Shown: one piece after another, positions 8,157-15,751 of the stretch
Position numbering within the stretch: the first letter of the stretch is position 1
How the letters are laid out: every line of letters begins with the position of its first letter
Assembly (NCBI RefSeq): GCF_014648095.1
Contig: NZ_BMQL01000051.1
Location: 1 to 34,798, forward strand
Direction of reading: 5' to 3'
Source of the DNA: Deinococcus ruber
GTDB lineage: Bacteria > Deinococcota > Deinococci > Deinococcales > Deinococcaceae
DNA length: 34,798 nt
Made by a program: the position numbers and the translations under genes
The notes under the pieces: generated by a model
Seen by the model: the letters and a program-made list of their open reading frames with translations, nothing else
What the model was told of the DNA's origin: nothing
The model's database searches: none

Positions 8157-8987
8157 TCAGTTGCTCTGGGGCAGGCGGGCTTCGAGGAACATATTGGGCT
8201 GAAGGAGGGAGTAGTCGACGTAGAAGCCGCCCGTGTAGGTGGTGCTCCAGGGGTAGTCGTGCACGCCCATCGCCCGGCGGCGCAGTTCCAGCGGCTGACC
8301 GTTCATGGTGGCGCTGACCGTATACGTGCCCCACATGACGTTGGGGACAATCCAGCCGGAGTTGGTTTGGCTGAGGTGCAGGGTGCGGGCCGGGCCGGAG
8401 GTGCCGTCCGCGAGGGGGCCGACGGGGGTGAGGGTGAGCTGGACGTTGGCCCAGTCGATGTCGAACTCACCGTTCATCTCGTCGAGCATGACCATGCCGA
8501 GGTTGCCGTAGGGGTCTTCCGGCGTGATCACCTTCGGCTTGAACGTGAAGTTGAGCACGCCCCCTTCCAGCCCCGGCAACACGTCGTTGCCGTCGGGCAC
8601 CAGATCGACCGCGATGGTGTAGCCGTTGTACTTGAGTTTCTGGTGGGCGGTGACGTGCCAGGTGGTGGCCATGGCGGTGACATCGAGTTTGTAGAGGCCG
8701 TTGGCGTCGGTGGTGGTGAGGAGATCGCTGTTGGAGAACTGGGTGTTGCCGGCATCGATCTCGACGCCTTTGAGCGGCTGGCCCTGCTCGTTCACCACGC
8801 GTCCGGTGATGGAGCCCTTTGTGGCGGGCGGTGTCGGCGTGGGGGTGGGGGCGGGCGGCGTGGTGTCCGGGGGCGTCGTGCCGGTGCCAGTGCCGGGCGG
8901 GGTGGGCGTGACGGCGGTGGTTGCGCCGCAGGCGCTGAGGGCGAGGGTCATGAGCAGCAGGGCGGCCATCGACTTCTTGTGCTTCAT
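8157..8987 (-). CDS. lipoprotein with carboxypeptidase-regulatory-like domain
   Basis: A 276-aa protein with a lipoprotein signal peptide (MKHKKSMAALLL, lipobox LSAC with Cys about 20). A Thr/Pro-rich linker runs to about residue 55. Next comes a domain starting GSITGRVVNEQGQPLKGVEI with a DANGLYKLDV strand, typical of carboxypeptidase-regulatory-like beta-sandwiches. A second conserved part includes DPYGNLGMV, LTLTPVGPLADGTSG and WIVPNVMWGTYTVSATM. It is probably a surface-exposed adhesive or ligand-binding protein; no catalytic site is visible. GGAGG lies 10 nt before ATG 8987, and the promoter box at 9042-9074 drives it. Its coding sequence from GSITGRV onward is nearly identical to the gene at 9512 in inverse orientation. 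Confidence 0.88.
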   Translation of the reverse strand: MKHKKSMAALLLMTLALSACGATTAVTPTPPGTGTGTTPPDTTPPAPTPTPTPPATKGSITGRVVNEQGQPLKGVEIDAGNTQFSNSDLLTTTDANGLYKLDVTAMATTWHVTAHQKLKYNGYTIAVDLVPDGNDVLPGLEGGVLNFTFKPKVITPEDPYGNLGMVMLDEMNGEFDIDWANVQLTLTPVGPLADGTSGPARTLHLSQTNSGWIVPNVMWGTYTVSATMNGQPLELRRRAMGVHDYPWSTTYTGGFYVDYSLLQPNMFLEARLPQSN

Positions 8988-9041
8988 AGGAATTCCTCCG
9001 GCGGGCGGCCCTGTTCGGGCGCTCGCTTCTGTGGTGCCCCT

Positions 9042-9074
9042 ACCCTACGAAGGGGGTGGTGGTGATCAGATGAC
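9042..9074 (-). promoter_or_regulatory. SARP-like direct-repeat promoter, site 2
   Basis: On the minus strand: GTCAT, 7 nt, CCAC, 11 nt, TAGGGT. The -10 ends 54 nt before ATG 8987, which leaves a short leader with a good ribosome binding site. Confidence 0.7.
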
Positions 9075-9196
9075 ATCGCTTGGTGCGTGTCAGGCGCTGA
9101 AGACGCCACGGGTTCTCCTGCTTCCGGGCGGGCGCGCTCGTCCGGGTGTCTGCGTGTGAACGCGTCACCTGTCCACCATCCGCCGCCCTTGCGCTG

Positions 9197-9229
9197 GTCA
9201 CGCGCCGATCATCCTCGCCCCGCTAGCGT
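9197..9229 (+). promoter_or_regulatory. SARP-like direct-repeat promoter, site 3
   Basis: GTCAC, 7 nt, TCAT, 11 nt, TAGCGT. The -10 ends 6 nt before ATG 9236, so the small gene there is probably leaderless. Confidence 0.7.
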
Positions 9230-9235
9230 GCGGGC

Positions 9236-9427
9236 ATGGATGATCTGATCTTCGGACTGTTTCAGCTGTTCGGTGGCCTGCTGGCCTCGCCCTTCATCGC
9301 GGGATTGCTGTGCGGTCTCACGGCCCTGTACGGCGTGGGCAGCGACTGGCCCGCGTGGGCGTCGTCGGTCTTCGCCCTCGGCTGGGCGGGGCTGTGGGCC
9401 TTCGCGCTGTGGCGGCTGCGCTCATGA
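9236..9427 (+). CDS. small membrane protein, leaderless
   Basis: This 63-aa product is almost wholly hydrophobic, with two likely membrane helices (about residues 5-30 and 36-58) and a basic C-terminus (WRLRS). No family was recognised. The gene has no Shine-Dalgarno, but a complete promoter box ends 6 nt before the ATG, which is the main reason to accept it. It sits between two divergent paralogues of a surface protein family and ends 6 nt before the promoter box of the gene at 9512. A role in the membrane linked to those proteins is possible but unproven. Confidence 0.65.
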   Translation: MDDLIFGLFQLFGGLLASPFIAGLLCGLTALYGVGSDWPAWASSVFALGWAGLWAFALWRLRS

Positions 9428-9433
9428 AGCGCT

Positions 9434-9466
9434 GTCATTTGCTCACCACCGGGCGCTCCGTACCGT
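9434..9466 (+). promoter_or_regulatory. SARP-like direct-repeat promoter, site 4
   Basis: GTCAT, 7 nt, CCAC, 11 nt, TACCGT, 45 nt before ATG 9512. It begins 7 nt after the stop of the small membrane protein gene. Confidence 0.7.
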
Positions 9467-9511
9467 GAATTCACGCACCGAGCAGCGACACCGCTCACCG
9501 GAGGAACGCCC

Positions 9512-10261
9512 ATGAACCGAACCATTCCTGCCGCCCTGACGCTCCTGACTCTTCTCCTCGGCACCGGTCACGCCGTGCCGGGCAAGACGAGCGCGCCCGC
9601 CATCAAGGGCTCCATCACCGGACGCGTGGTGAACGAGCAGGGCCAGCCGCTCAAAGGCGTCGAGATCGATGCCGGCAACACCCAGTTCTCCAACAGCGAT
9701 CTCCTCACCACCACCGACGCCAACGGCCTCTACAAACTCGATGTCACCGCCATGGCCACCACCTGGCACGTCACCGCCCACCAGAAACTCAAGTACAACG
9801 GCTACACCGTGGCCGTGAACCTGATCCCAGACAGGAATTCGGTGCTGCCCGGAAAACTCGGCGGGGTACTGAATTTCACGTTCAAGCCGAAGGTGATCAC
9901 GCCGGAAGACCCCTACGGCAACCTCGGCATGGTCATGCTCGACGAGATGAACGGTGAGTTCGACATCGACTGGGCCAACGTCCAGCTCACCCTCACCCCC
10001 GTCGGCCCCCTCGCGGACGGCACCTCCGGCCCCGCCCGCACCCTACACCTCAGCCAAACCAACTCCGGCTGGATTGTCCCCAACGTCATGTGGGGCACGT
10101 ATACGGTCAGCGCCACCATGAACGGTCAGCCGCTGGAACTGCGCCGCCGGGCGATGGGCGTGCACGACTACCCCTGGAGCACCACCTACACGGGCGGCTT
10201 CTACGTCGACTACTCCCTCCTTCAGCCCAACATGTTCCTCGAAGCCCGCCTCAAGCATTAG
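9512..10261 (+). CDS. secreted carboxypeptidase-regulatory-like protein
   Basis: A 249-aa protein with a Sec signal peptide (MNRTIPAALTLLTLLLGTGHA) but no lipobox cysteine and no Pro/Thr linker. The mature part from GSITGRV to MFLEAR matches the lipoprotein at 8157 almost exactly, apart from a patch near residues 100-122 (VNLIPDRNSVLPGKLG here, VDLVPDGNDVLPGLEG there). The same fold is therefore made once as a lipid-anchored and once as a freely secreted form. The ribosome binding site is GGAGG, 8 nt before the ATG. The function is unknown; a cell-surface or matrix role is inferred. Confidence 0.88.
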   Translation: MNRTIPAALTLLTLLLGTGHAVPGKTSAPAIKGSITGRVVNEQGQPLKGVEIDAGNTQFSNSDLLTTTDANGLYKLDVTAMATTWHVTAHQKLKYNGYTVAVNLIPDRNSVLPGKLGGVLNFTFKPKVITPEDPYGNLGMVMLDEMNGEFDIDWANVQLTLTPVGPLADGTSGPARTLHLSQTNSGWIVPNVMWGTYTVSATMNGQPLELRRRAMGVHDYPWSTTYTGGFYVDYSLLQPNMFLEARLKH

Positions 10262-10580
10262 AGCAATTTTTGGAAGGAGGGAAGAGGCAGTTGGGAGTGG
10301 GAAAAGCGTCCTGGACGCTCTTGCGGCCTCACTCCCTGATGTTCTCAGGTCAAAGGCGCTGCTGAAAATCATCGTGCACGCTGCCCCGTGTTCGCCCCTC
10401 GTCTCCGACGGGGGGCGAATTTCTTATGGTTCAGCAGAAGTGAGCTGTGTTCGCTCCAGCGTATGCCTGCTTCTCTATGCTCGTCCTTTACTCGGCGTTC
10501 ACCCTCGTGCTGTGTCTCCTTGCTCTCCACCGCGAGCGATGCACCTGCCGCACCTGCCCCTGATCCCGCAGCAGGCACGA
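10262..10580. other. intergenic stretch without a gene
   Basis: No credible gene is seen here. The left part has purine-rich runs of the GGAAGTGGGA kind that also occur near 6380, 8075, 11170 and 17590. A short GC palindrome, AGCGTCC/GGACGCT, lies at 10305-10319. Confidence 0.5.
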
Positions 10581-10612
10581 CAGCCGCCCCGAGTCGATGC
10601 CCGGGGCGGCTG
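10581..10612 (-). terminator. hairpin downstream of the gene at 10623
   Basis: CAGCCGCCCCG (10581-10591) pairs with CGGGGCGGCTG (10602-10612), giving an 11-bp stem with a 10-nt loop, 10 nt past the stop. There is no U-run, but the position and stem strength fit a terminator or an RNA 3'-end stabiliser. Confidence 0.5.
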
Positions 10613-10622
10613 ATGGCGCGGT

Positions 10623-11162
10623 CTATTTCAGTGAGGCGTCGTCGGTCTTCAGCTCGGTCAGCAGCGCTTCCAGGTCGTCCGACATGGTCTTGGTGTATTC
10701 GGCGGCGCTCAGCACCTTGGTATTGCCGCCGTAGTGACCGTCGCGCCAGATCTGCGCCTGGGGTAGTGTCAGTTTGCCGTCGGTCGCCACGTAACTGAAG
10801 ACCGAGAGGGCGTCCTGATAGATGGTGGGGGCACCGTCGATATCGACATCGAAGAAGAAGATCAGCTCGCGGTCACAGGTGGGCGAGGCGTCGTACTGCG
10901 TGGCCTTCAGGTTCAGGGCGCTGATGGCCGAGGCGAGCCGGGTTTCGGCCTGACGGATCAGGACGGCGTCGCTGTTGCCGTTCACATGAATGCTGGCGCT
11001 GTAGCAGAGGTTCTGACCGCTGTGCAGCGCAGCCAGGGCGGGCGCGGACACGCTGGGTTTGGGGGCGTCGGCAGCCGACGCGGTGGGCCACAGGGCGCAG
11101 AACGCAGTGAGGGCGAGCAGGGGAGTGGAGACGGTGTTCAGGGACAGGGCTTTCAGAGGCAT
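10623..11162 (-). CDS. secreted protein of unknown function
   Basis: The 179-aa product has a signal peptide (hydrophobic about residues 10-28, cleavage near TASA-AD). The mature protein has two cysteines (LCYSASI, PTCDRE) that may form a disulfide. Its central part (ELIFFFDVDIDGAPTIYQDALSVFSY) and the end (AAEYTKTMSDDLEALLTEL) look like a compact alpha-beta domain. No known family was recognised. It lies 123 bp downstream of the gene at 11286 on the same strand and has no promoter box of its own, so both are probably one operon driven from site 5. A GGAG site lies 7 nt before the ATG. Confidence 0.78.
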   Translation of the reverse strand: MPLKALSLNTVSTPLLALTAFCALWPTASAADAPKPSVSAPALAALHSGQNLCYSASIHVNGNSDAVLIRQAETRLASAISALNLKATQYDASPTCDRELIFFFDVDIDGAPTIYQDALSVFSYVATDGKLTLPQAQIWRDGHYGGNTKVLSAAEYTKTMSDDLEALLTELKTDDASLK

Positions 11163-11285
11163 GGAAACTCCAGTTCGGGAAGGGGAAGAGAGGCGGTCTG
11201 TTGCAGAGCATTCGGTGGGAAGGGGAGTCGCAAGGGCAGATCGGCGGCGCGTTTCCCCAACCCTTCCCGACTCCCGGTCTTTGCC

Positions 11286-12296
11286 CTAGCGGGCGGAGGT
11301 CACGTCGTAGGTGTAACCGCGCCCGGAGCTGTCGGACACCGAGAGAGTGTCGGCGGCCACGTCCAGCGGCAGCTCGAAGGCGTAGCGCACCTTGACTTCC
11401 TCGCCGCTGCTCAGCGTGCCGGACGCCGCCTCGTCATGGGTGGCCTTCAGCATCTGCTGGTTGTAGGCGACCTTTTCGCCCTCAGCATCTTTCAGGTTGG
11501 GCGTCAGGCTCGACCAAGAGTAGCGGGCGTCGTTCGGCAGCGGGTTTTTCAGGGTGAAGGTGGCGACTAGGTAACGATGTCCGGCGCTGGGCACCCTGCC
11601 GCCGAGCGTCTCGCTGCTGAAGTGGACGTCCTCCAGGCGCACGTCTAGAGCGCCGAGTGGGACGAGCGTGCCCGCCGCCGTCCGGGGTAGTGGCAGGGCG
11701 CTCGTGCCGCTGGCGTCGGCAGGATCGGCAAACGGGGCGCTCAGTTTCCTGACCTCGCCGCGCAGGTCGTAGCGCAGTACCTGCTCGTCGCCGCTTCGCT
11801 GCACGATCAGTTTGGGCACCGGGCCAGCGGCGGGCACGCGAATGACCGTCATCACCTCGACCTTTTGAGCGGGCTTGAGCTTCAGTTCGAGCGGTTCGCT
11901 GGTGCCCTCGCGCGCCACCGCCTGTACGAAGTTGTGGTTGCGATCCTGCGCGTCCACGGCCGTAAAGTTCACGTCGGCCCAATAGTACCGCTGTTCCTTC
12001 GGCTGCGGATTGTGAACGGTGTAATGCAGGATCAGCAGCTTCTCACTGGCCGCCGGGAAATAGACGGTGTTGCCGATCACCACGCGCCCGGTGCTGTACT
12101 CCGCCGACCGCAGCGTGAAATTGAGCGGATTCTGCTTTCCGATCGTGAAGGTTTGACCGGGTCTGGCGTTCTCTCCGTCCTGCTGGGTCGTACCCTGCAC
12201 GACGCGGGGGCTGGGCGTGGCGACGGACGGGGCGGCGTGGGCGCCGGGAAGCAGGGCGGCCCCGAGGGCGAGCGTGAGCAGGACGAACGAACGCAT
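11286..12296 (-). CDS. secreted protein with two DUF4352-like beta domains
   Basis: A 336-aa exported protein with signal peptide MRSFVLLTLALGAALLPGAHA. Two similar Ig-like units follow, about residues 50-165 and 205-325. Each has a strand pattern LILHYTVHNP or LVATFTLKNP, then YYWADVNF or YSWSSLTP, and a late strand before PLELKLK or SGEEVKVRY. This pattern is typical of DUF4352-type telokin-like domains found in secreted or surface proteins. The duplication is evident from the repeated N-P-x-x-x-x-R-Y-x-W motif. The start has AAGGAG 6 nt upstream. It leads the operon with the gene at 10623. Confidence 0.8.
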   Translation of the reverse strand: MRSFVLLTLALGAALLPGAHAAPSVATPSPRVVQGTTQQDGENARPGQTFTIGKQNPLNFTLRSAEYSTGRVVIGNTVYFPAASEKLLILHYTVHNPQPKEQRYYWADVNFTAVDAQDRNHNFVQAVAREGTSEPLELKLKPAQKVEVMTVIRVPAAGPVPKLIVQRSGDEQVLRYDLRGEVRKLSAPFADPADASGTSALPLPRTAAGTLVPLGALDVRLEDVHFSSETLGGRVPSAGHRYLVATFTLKNPLPNDARYSWSSLTPNLKDAEGEKVAYNQQMLKATHDEAASGTLSSGEEVKVRYAFELPLDVAADTLSVSDSSGRGYTYDVTSAR

Positions 12297-12408
12297 AAGA
12301 CTCCTTGTAGAAAACCTGGAAGGGAAGGCGGGCGGAACCGGATGGCTGGTGGCCTGGGAACAGCGGGAGCGCTCACCGGTGGCGGGCGTGCTCGCTGGTT
12401 CTGCTCAC

Positions 12409-12441
12409 AGCGTGCCGAACCGGGGATGATTGCGGCATGAC
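12409..12441 (-). promoter_or_regulatory. SARP-like direct-repeat promoter, site 5
   Basis: On the minus strand: GTCAT, 7 nt, TCAT, 11 nt, CACGCT. This is the only site whose -10 starts with C in place of T. It drives the gene at 12296 after a leader of about 105 nt. Confidence 0.65.
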
Positions 12442-12564
12442 ACGCGGGCGCGTGAGAAAAGGAGCGTGCAGAAAATAGCCGGAGGAGGCACGGTGCGGCG
12501 ACATCGGGCCAGTCCGGGCCTGCTCTGAAGGAGCCTGGGAACATCTGTTCATCCCGGCGTGTGC

Positions 12565-12584
12565 CCGGTGACAGGCGTCACCGG
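12565..12584. promoter_or_regulatory. palindrome with inverted GTCAC half-sites
   Basis: CCGGTGAC (12565-12572), AGGC, then GTCACCGG (12577-12584). It contains two GTCACC half-sites in opposite orientation and lies 23 nt upstream of site 6, between two divergent boxed promoters. It may be an extra binding site or an operator for another factor. Confidence 0.4.
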
Positions 12585-12607
12585 CACCTCCCAGGCAGCT
12601 CCCGCCT

Positions 12608-12640
12608 GTCACCCGGCCATCATCCGCCCTCGTCTACGGT
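12608..12640 (+). promoter_or_regulatory. SARP-like direct-repeat promoter, site 6
   Basis: GTCAC, 7 nt, TCAT, 11 nt, TACGGT, 75 nt before ATG 12716. Confidence 0.7.
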
Positions 12641-12715
12641 GGGCGGCATCGGCAGGCAGGCGGCCAGCGGACGGGAGCGTTCGGGCAGCCTGCCCTGCAT
12701 TCCAGGAGGACATTC

Positions 12716-14794
12716 ATGAAAATTCGCCCGTCTCTGCCACTGTTCCCGCTGCTTGCCCTGACGTCCCTGGCGGCGGCCCAGCCTCTCCAGAGCCGCTTCT
12801 GGAGCGATGCCCGCCTGCTCCCCTCGCAGAGCCGCACCGAGGCCGACCTGCTGCAACAGAAAGGGCTGGCCTGTCCGCTTCCGGGCACGGCAGCCCGTTC
12901 GGATGCGGCTCAGCAGGCGCTCACTCAGCTTCAGGCCGCCGTCGCGTCGTTGCCCCAGGGTGATCCTGGTCGCGCTGCCTTGCAGAAGACGCTCGATCTG
13001 ATGCGGCGGAACACCCCCACAGCCGCGCCGTCCACCCCTGCCGCCAGCACACCGCTCACGCTGGCCCAGGCGCTGAAGAACGCCCGAACCTGGCTGAGCG
13101 TCCACGACGCGGCGGGCGTCAGGGCGTTCGCGCTCAGCACCGACAGCCAATCGGCGGCGGCGGCCGACGGAGCGGCGATGCAGGCGAGTCTGCTGGGCAG
13201 GCCGGACGCCGCCCTCGCCGCACTGCTGGCCGCGCACGATCTGACCCCGAAGAACGCCGACACGCTGGTGAATCTGGGCGGCGTACTGGGAGCGCTGGGT
13301 CTGCCGCAGGAAGCGCTGGCGGTGCTCCAGGCAGCCCTGGCCCTGAAGCCGTCGCCATCTGGGGCGCTGGGCATTTCGCAGCGGGCGGTGGCGCTGAACA
13401 ACCAGGGTTACGCGCTGCTCCAGCTTGGCCGCTGGGCTGACGCCGACCGGGTGTTGGCCCAGGCGCAGACGCTCGAACCTGCACTCTCAGAAGCCAGCTC
13501 GAACCGGGCTCGGGCGCTGCTCTGTCAGGGCAACACCCAGGCGGCAGCCGCAGCGTTTCGGCGCGGCTCGCGGCGCACGTCCCCGGCCAGCATGCCCGGC
13601 AAGACAGGTACACCCACGGCATCCACCGATCTGCCGCTCTCCCAGCCGGGCCAGCAGCCCCCCGATCAGACGCAGCGCCCGCCCAGCTTCACCTTCGATC
13701 TGTCGCACGGCACCCAGACCACCCTGCCCGTCCTGCGAATCCCTAGCACCCCCGGCGAGACGGCGGCGCTGGCAGACAGCTATCAGGCGCTGTACCTCGA
13801 TCTCAGCAACCGCGCCCTGAAGTTGCAGCGCCAGCAGGAAGCCGTCGAGCAGCAGCTCAAAGCGCGGAGTGAGACGGTGCCCGCCGTCGATGAGCGCCGG
13901 GACGCGCTGTGGTGGGCCATGCTGAGCGTCGACGCCCAGCCGAACATCGCCGCCCTCAAAACGCAGATGGAGCATTCCCAGAAGGAGCCGGACCGTCTCT
14001 GGACGGATTTCTGGCACTGCGAGGGCGGCTGCACGATCGACGTGATCAGCCGCCGCGCCAAAACCAAAGAGGAATTCAGCGGGCTGTGTGTGCCCGCACT
14101 CCAGGCCGCCCACAACGCCTGGCGCGGGGCGATGCACAACGCCGAGATCGACCTGGGCGCGTACCTGAAGGCCACCTACGCCACCGAGACGGCGCTGGCC
14201 GCCAACTACAGCGATCCGCTGTGGCACGACCGGGCGTCGCTCCAGGCCGAAATCGGGGCCACCGTGCTGACCGCCGGGTATGCCCACGACGCCGAAGTGT
14301 GGGCGCGCGACATCGCGCAGTCGCCGAACTGTGTGGCGGAGAGTGACCGGAAACCGAGCACGACGGAGCAGGTGGCCGGACCGCTGGAACTGCCGCGCGC
14401 GCCGCTGTGCAAGCAACTCTTCGACGGCTTCAGCGCCTCGGTGTCGCTGTCTGTGGTGGGCTTCTCGGTGAGCTGCGACACCTTCAGCGTCAAGGTCAGC
14501 AATCCCGGTTGGATCGGGGCCTTCGCCAAACTCAGCCTGAAGACCGAGACGCCCAACTGGAAGAGTACCGTCACCATCGGGGTGGCCGAGGGTGCGAGCC
14601 TTCCCGGCACGGGCATCGGGCTGGGCGCGTCGCAGGGCATGTACCTGACGGTGGATCGCCAGGGGAACCTACTCGACCTGGGTATGGTGGCCGACGCGGG
14701 GGCTTCGGCCAGCGGCAAATTCGGCCCGATCAAGATCGGTAAGAGCGTGGGCGGCTGGAGCGGCAAATGGAGCTTCATCGCCAGCGAGAACTGA
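12716..14794 (+). CDS. secreted TPR-repeat protein
   Basis: The 692-aa product has a signal peptide (MKIRPSLPLFPLLALTSLAAA). It continues with a helical region with TPR units at about residues 145-285 (PDAALAALLAAHDLTPKNADTLVNLG, then ALNNQGYALLQLGRWADADRVLAQAQTLEP in pieces). A Pro/Ser/Thr-rich linker covers about 285-335. A mainly helical middle follows, with two close cysteines (FWHCEGGCTIDV). The C-terminal 150 residues look beta-rich and Gly-rich (SVSLSVVGFSVSCDTFSVKV, then GLGASQGMYLTV), perhaps a small barrel-like or surface domain. TPRs mediate protein contacts; no enzyme motif was seen. AGGAGG lies 7 nt before the ATG. The promoter is site 6. Confidence 0.82.
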   Translation: MKIRPSLPLFPLLALTSLAAAQPLQSRFWSDARLLPSQSRTEADLLQQKGLACPLPGTAARSDAAQQALTQLQAAVASLPQGDPGRAALQKTLDLMRRNTPTAAPSTPAASTPLTLAQALKNARTWLSVHDAAGVRAFALSTDSQSAAAADGAAMQASLLGRPDAALAALLAAHDLTPKNADTLVNLGGVLGALGLPQEALAVLQAALALKPSPSGALGISQRAVALNNQGYALLQLGRWADADRVLAQAQTLEPALSEASSNRARALLCQGNTQAAAAAFRRGSRRTSPASMPGKTGTPTASTDLPLSQPGQQPPDQTQRPPSFTFDLSHGTQTTLPVLRIPSTPGETAALADSYQALYLDLSNRALKLQRQQEAVEQQLKARSETVPAVDERRDALWWAMLSVDAQPNIAALKTQMEHSQKEPDRLWTDFWHCEGGCTIDVISRRAKTKEEFSGLCVPALQAAHNAWRGAMHNAEIDLGAYLKATYATETALAANYSDPLWHDRASLQAEIGATVLTAGYAHDAEVWARDIAQSPNCVAESDRKPSTTEQVAGPLELPRAPLCKQLFDGFSASVSLSVVGFSVSCDTFSVKVSNPGWIGAFAKLSLKTETPNWKSTVTIGVAEGASLPGTGIGLGASQGMYLTVDRQGNLLDLGMVADAGASASGKFGPIKIGKSVGGWSGKWSFIASEN

Positions 14795-14840
14795 CCTGAG
14801 AAGCCTGAGCGTGTCGGTAAGGGCATATATTCAGCGCCTA

Positions 14841-14962
14841 AGTACATCCTTACTAACATTTCAAGACTTCACAGATAGTGCTGCAGCTCTACGTGCTCTC
14901 TAGGACGCATTTTGCTCACCCTCATCCCATTTCGATAATCTAAACCTTTACAAGGATGTACT
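14841..14962. mobile_element. 122-bp AT-rich MITE with AGTACATCCTT ends
   Basis: AGTACATCCTT (14841-14851) and AAGGATGTACT (14952-14962) are exact terminal inverted repeats, each flanked outside by TA (14839-14840 and 14963-14964). The interior has no gene and is clearly lower in GC than the neighbouring genes. The TA flanks and size suggest a Tc1/IS630-type non-autonomous element, of a family different from the one at 213-365. A plain regulatory inverted repeat cannot be excluded. Confidence 0.5.
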
Positions 14963-14991
14963 TAACAGTTGACGAACGAAAGGAGTCAAAC

Positions 14992-15032
14992 GGGCGAGGC
15001 ATCCAAGAGCATGATTCTTGGATGCCTCGCCC
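14992..15032 (-). terminator. strong hairpin downstream of the gene at 15054
   Basis: GGGCGAGGCATCCAAGA (14992-15008) pairs perfectly with 15016-15032 across a 7-nt loop. It lies 21 nt past the stop of the minus-strand gene. The minus strand then reads GTTTGACTCCTTT, a weak U-rich tail, so this is likely an intrinsic terminator. Confidence 0.7.
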
Positions 15033-15053
15033 AGGTGCCGTCGGTGGTGCGGC

Positions 15054-15632
15054 TCAAAGGCCGGACGTCCCGCCCTGCACCGAGAGCGGTCGAACCGCGC
15101 TGCCGCGTGGCGGAAGGTGACAACACCAGACCCCGGCAAGCTGACCGGACGCGTCCAGCGTGTGCCCGTGGAGCAGGTCGACACCGGGCAGCCCCTCGGC
15201 TAGCAGGAGTTCCATCTCCATACGGTCGAACCAGTCGCTCAGCGCGTACTGGCGCAGGACACGGACGGATCGGCGGGCACGGCGTTCGGTGAAGCGCAGG
15301 GTGTAGACCACGCCGGTGGCCGCCTGACAGCGTTCCGGCAGTGCGTCCACCCTCACGTCACCAATCTGGTGGTCCGTCAGCCCGAGCTGACGCCACCAGT
15401 CGTCCAGCAGGCGCTCCCGGCTGCCTGCCGTCCCCTGGGGGAAACCCGGATACTCCGCTTCGGGCGTTCTGAGCGTCAGGTACGCCCCCAGCAGCGCGGC
15501 GCTGTCCTGAACCAGCGCCTGCGGGCCTGCGGCCACCAGCGCGGGCTGATCGAAGCGGGCGTCGAGCCGGGCGAACTGCCGGAGTTCCATGGAACAGCTC
15601 ATCTGGACGGGAACGGGCGCATACGTGATCAT
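15054..15632 (-). CDS. unknown protein, probably cytoplasmic
   Basis: A 192-aa protein without signal peptide or membrane segment. It has mixed alpha-beta composition with a charged middle (TERRARRSVRVLRQYALSDWFDRMEMELLLAEG) and a Cys pair (VWCCHLPPRG) near the end. No family was recognised. The frame runs upstream to 15809, but ATG 15632 is chosen because AGGAGG lies 9 nt before it and the promoter box at 15719-15751 falls inside the extension. It is the only boxed unit besides the FAD oxidase and the 17997 gene whose first product is not exported. Confidence 0.75.
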   Translation of the reverse strand: MITYAPVPVQMSCSMELRQFARLDARFDQPALVAAGPQALVQDSAALLGAYLTLRTPEAEYPGFPQGTAGSRERLLDDWWRQLGLTDHQIGDVRVDALPERCQAATGVVYTLRFTERRARRSVRVLRQYALSDWFDRMEMELLLAEGLPGVDLLHGHTLDASGQLAGVWCCHLPPRGSAVRPLSVQGGTSGL

Positions 15633-15718
15633 CGGGAAACCTCCTGGAGGGCAGCGCATCGGGTGGGTAGCTCTCGAAGTCGAGGCGCGCTCTGCGTCCC
15701 CTGCGGCCCGGTGACGAC

Positions 15719-15751
15719 ACCGTAAGCATCCGATCATGACTGGCGGGTGAC
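15719..15751 (-). promoter_or_regulatory. SARP-like direct-repeat promoter, site 7
   Basis: On the minus strand: GTCAC, 7 nt, TCAT, 11 nt, TACGGT, 86 nt before ATG 15632. The box supports the shorter start of that gene. Confidence 0.7.

Larger units (their letters stand above)
8176..10252. repeat. long inverted repeat, arms about 645 bp
   Basis: The arms are about 8176-8820 and 9606-10252, almost identical in inverse orientation, and encode the shared part of the two divergent paralogues. A patch of about 70 bp (8560-8630 against 9811-9880) differs strongly, while sequence on both sides is nearly identical. The approximately 785 bp between the arms holds two signal regions, three promoter boxes and a small gene. 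Confidence 0.8.
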
